DNA from: Solitalea longa | GTDB taxonomy: Bacteria > Bacteroidota > Bacteroidia > Sphingobacteriales > Sphingobacteriaceae | Length of the DNA: 64,000 bases | NCBI RefSeq assembly: GCF_002920915.1 | Contig: NZ_PQVF01000002.1 | Location: 186,375 to 250,374, forward strand | Reading direction: 5' to 3' | Shown: positions 63,216 through 64,000 of the stretch, piece by piece | How the letters are laid out: each line of letters starts with the position of its first letter | Position numbering within the stretch: position 1 is the stretch's first letter | Translations under genes and position numbers: made by a program | Notes under the pieces: generated by a model | What the model saw: only the letters and a program-made list of their open reading frames with translations | What the model was told of the DNA's origin: nothing | The model's database searches: none

Positions 63216-64000
63216 TGAACAGTTTTTTTCAGCGGAAGTTTATCATCCAGGCCATTTTTATTTCAGCTATTTTTTTACTTGTAGCAAGGCTTTTTTATAT
63301 ACAGATTATTGACGACCGATATCTCGATTTTGCCAATAACAATGTTTTAAGAAGATTAGTGGTCTATCCTCCTCGAGGAGTGATATATGATCGTAAGAAT
63401 GTACTATTGGTACAAAATGAGCCTGTTTATGACCTTATGGCGGTTCCCAAAAGTATAAAACCTTTCGACACCGCTTTATTTTGTCAACTAATTGAAGTAG
63501 AAGAAGATAAGTTTGTTGAAAAACTTCAAAAAGTAAGAGAATATTCTCGTGTTAAAGCCTCTTTAATTGAAAAGCAATTATCAGCAGAAACGTATGCCCG
63601 TTTACAGGAACACCTTTTCCAGTTTCCTGGCTTTTTCGTACAAAACCGTACCCTCAGAAAATATCCCTCTCCAATAGCAGCTCACGTATTAGGCTACATT
63701 GGTGAGGTGAACGATAAACTTATCGAGCTATCAAAAGGGGATTATCGTCAGGGTGATTATATTGGCATCAGCGGGATTGAGCGCTCATATGAGAAGCTAC
63801 TGCGTGGCCAAAGAGGTATTAAGCGTGTAATGGTTGACGTTTTTAACCGTGAACAAGGTAGTTTTGATGAAGGAAAATTTGATACAGCCGCTGTTCCTGG
63901 TGATAAAATGATCACGTCCCTTGATGCCAAGTTGCAACAATATGGCGAAGCTTTAATGCAAAACAAGGTTGGCAGTATTGTAGCGATTGAACCTTCCACC
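63215..64000 (+). CDS. mrdA: Penicillin-binding protein 2 (transpeptidase, partial)
   Basis: Elongation-specific transpeptidase; only 262 codons are in the window. It starts MNSFFQRKFIIQAIFISAIF, one membrane helix, then PPRGVIYDRKNVLLVQNEPV (the PBP dimerisation/pedestal domain) and YPSPIAAHVLGYIGEVNDKL. The HGL-type loop GISGIERSYEKLLRGQRGIK is typical. The transpeptidase SxxK site lies beyond the window edge. It overlaps mreD by 1 nt, as is common in the mre operon. Confidence 0.95.
   Translation, partial: MNSFFQRKFIIQAIFISAIFLLVARLFYIQIIDDRYLDFANNNVLRRLVVYPPRGVIYDRKNVLLVQNEPVYDLMAVPKSIKPFDTALFCQLIEVEEDKFVEKLQKVREYSRVKASLIEKQLSAETYARLQEHLFQFPGFFVQNRTLRKYPSPIAAHVLGYIGEVNDKLIELSKGDYRQGDYIGISGIERSYEKLLRGQRGIKRVMVDVFNREQGSFDEGKFDTAAVPGDKMITSLDAKLQQYGEALMQNKVGSIVAIEPST

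Overview
The window looks like a chromosomal segment of a Bacteroidota bacterium, most likely Sphingobacteriales (Solitalea- or Pedobacter-like; the genus is a guess). Evidence: low GC, Bacteroidota-type promoters (TTTG, 19 nt, TAnnTTTG), few Shine-Dalgarno sequences, gliding-type gldA/gldF/gldG genes, a TonB-dependent receptor with a carboxypeptidase-like N-terminal domain, GLPGLI/FAS1/DUF4349-type secreted proteins and a LytS/LytTR pair. I found no phage, transposase, CRISPR array, rRNA or tRNA gene.

Layout. 1-4.8 kb: core genes on the minus strand (rny cut by the window edge, a long hairpin that may be 6S RNA, zapA, a coiled-coil protein, pheT). 5.0-8.7 kb: a siderophore receptor plus a PepSY membrane protein (iron uptake). 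8.8-16.3 kb: radC, a small membrane protein, a short-chain dehydrogenase, an aromatic amino acid hydroxylase, a DUF4349 lipoprotein, a Rieske oxygenase and an APC permease. 16.4-18.9 kb: a BlaI/BlaR1-type repressor/metallopeptidase pair with three operator palindromes. 19-21 kb: glyS, then a frameshifted DUF4160 gene and DUF2442. 22.2-25.7 kb: gldA, gldF, gldG. 25.8-31.9 kb: a minus-strand block of secreted proteins (FAS1, NTF2-like, C1q-like, cysteine-peptidase/ricin lectin) and a LytTR two-component system whose kinase has a glycogen-binding-like sensor domain. 33.2 kb: dnaN. 34.5-37.4 kb: SAM-I riboswitch, a cysteine-rich leader peptide, metY and metX. 37.4-43.9 kb: a zinc phospholipase/nuclease-like protein, a beta-propeller lipoprotein, rpsT and two M16 peptidases. 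43.9-50.9 kb: a glucan phosphorylase-like enzyme and tyrosine catabolism (FAH-like hydrolase, homogentisate dioxygenase, HPPD), interrupted by a GxxExxY gene between inverted repeats. 51-58 kb: a propeller protein, TRIC-like channel, GntR regulator, barrel protein and patatin-barrel protein. 58.5-64 kb: purN, purH, mreB, mreC, mreD and the start of the PBP2 gene.

The genes form several joint pathways. The aromatic hydroxylase (Phe to Tyr), HPPD, homogentisate dioxygenase and FAH-like hydrolase together cover most of phenylalanine degradation. MetX and MetY make homocysteine by direct sulfhydrylation. BlaI and BlaR1 form a proteolytic derepression switch. MreBCD and PBP2 form the elongation machinery.

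The two most notable observations are (i) a 34-codon leader ORF ending in Cys-Cys-Cys-Cys-Ile-Cys between a SAM-I riboswitch and metY, whose Cys codons can pair with a downstream segment as in a ribosome-mediated attenuator; and (ii) a GxxExxY (PDDEXK-like) gene bounded exactly by 28-bp imperfect inverted repeats of a type that also occurs without the gene elsewhere in the window, suggesting a small mobile cassette.
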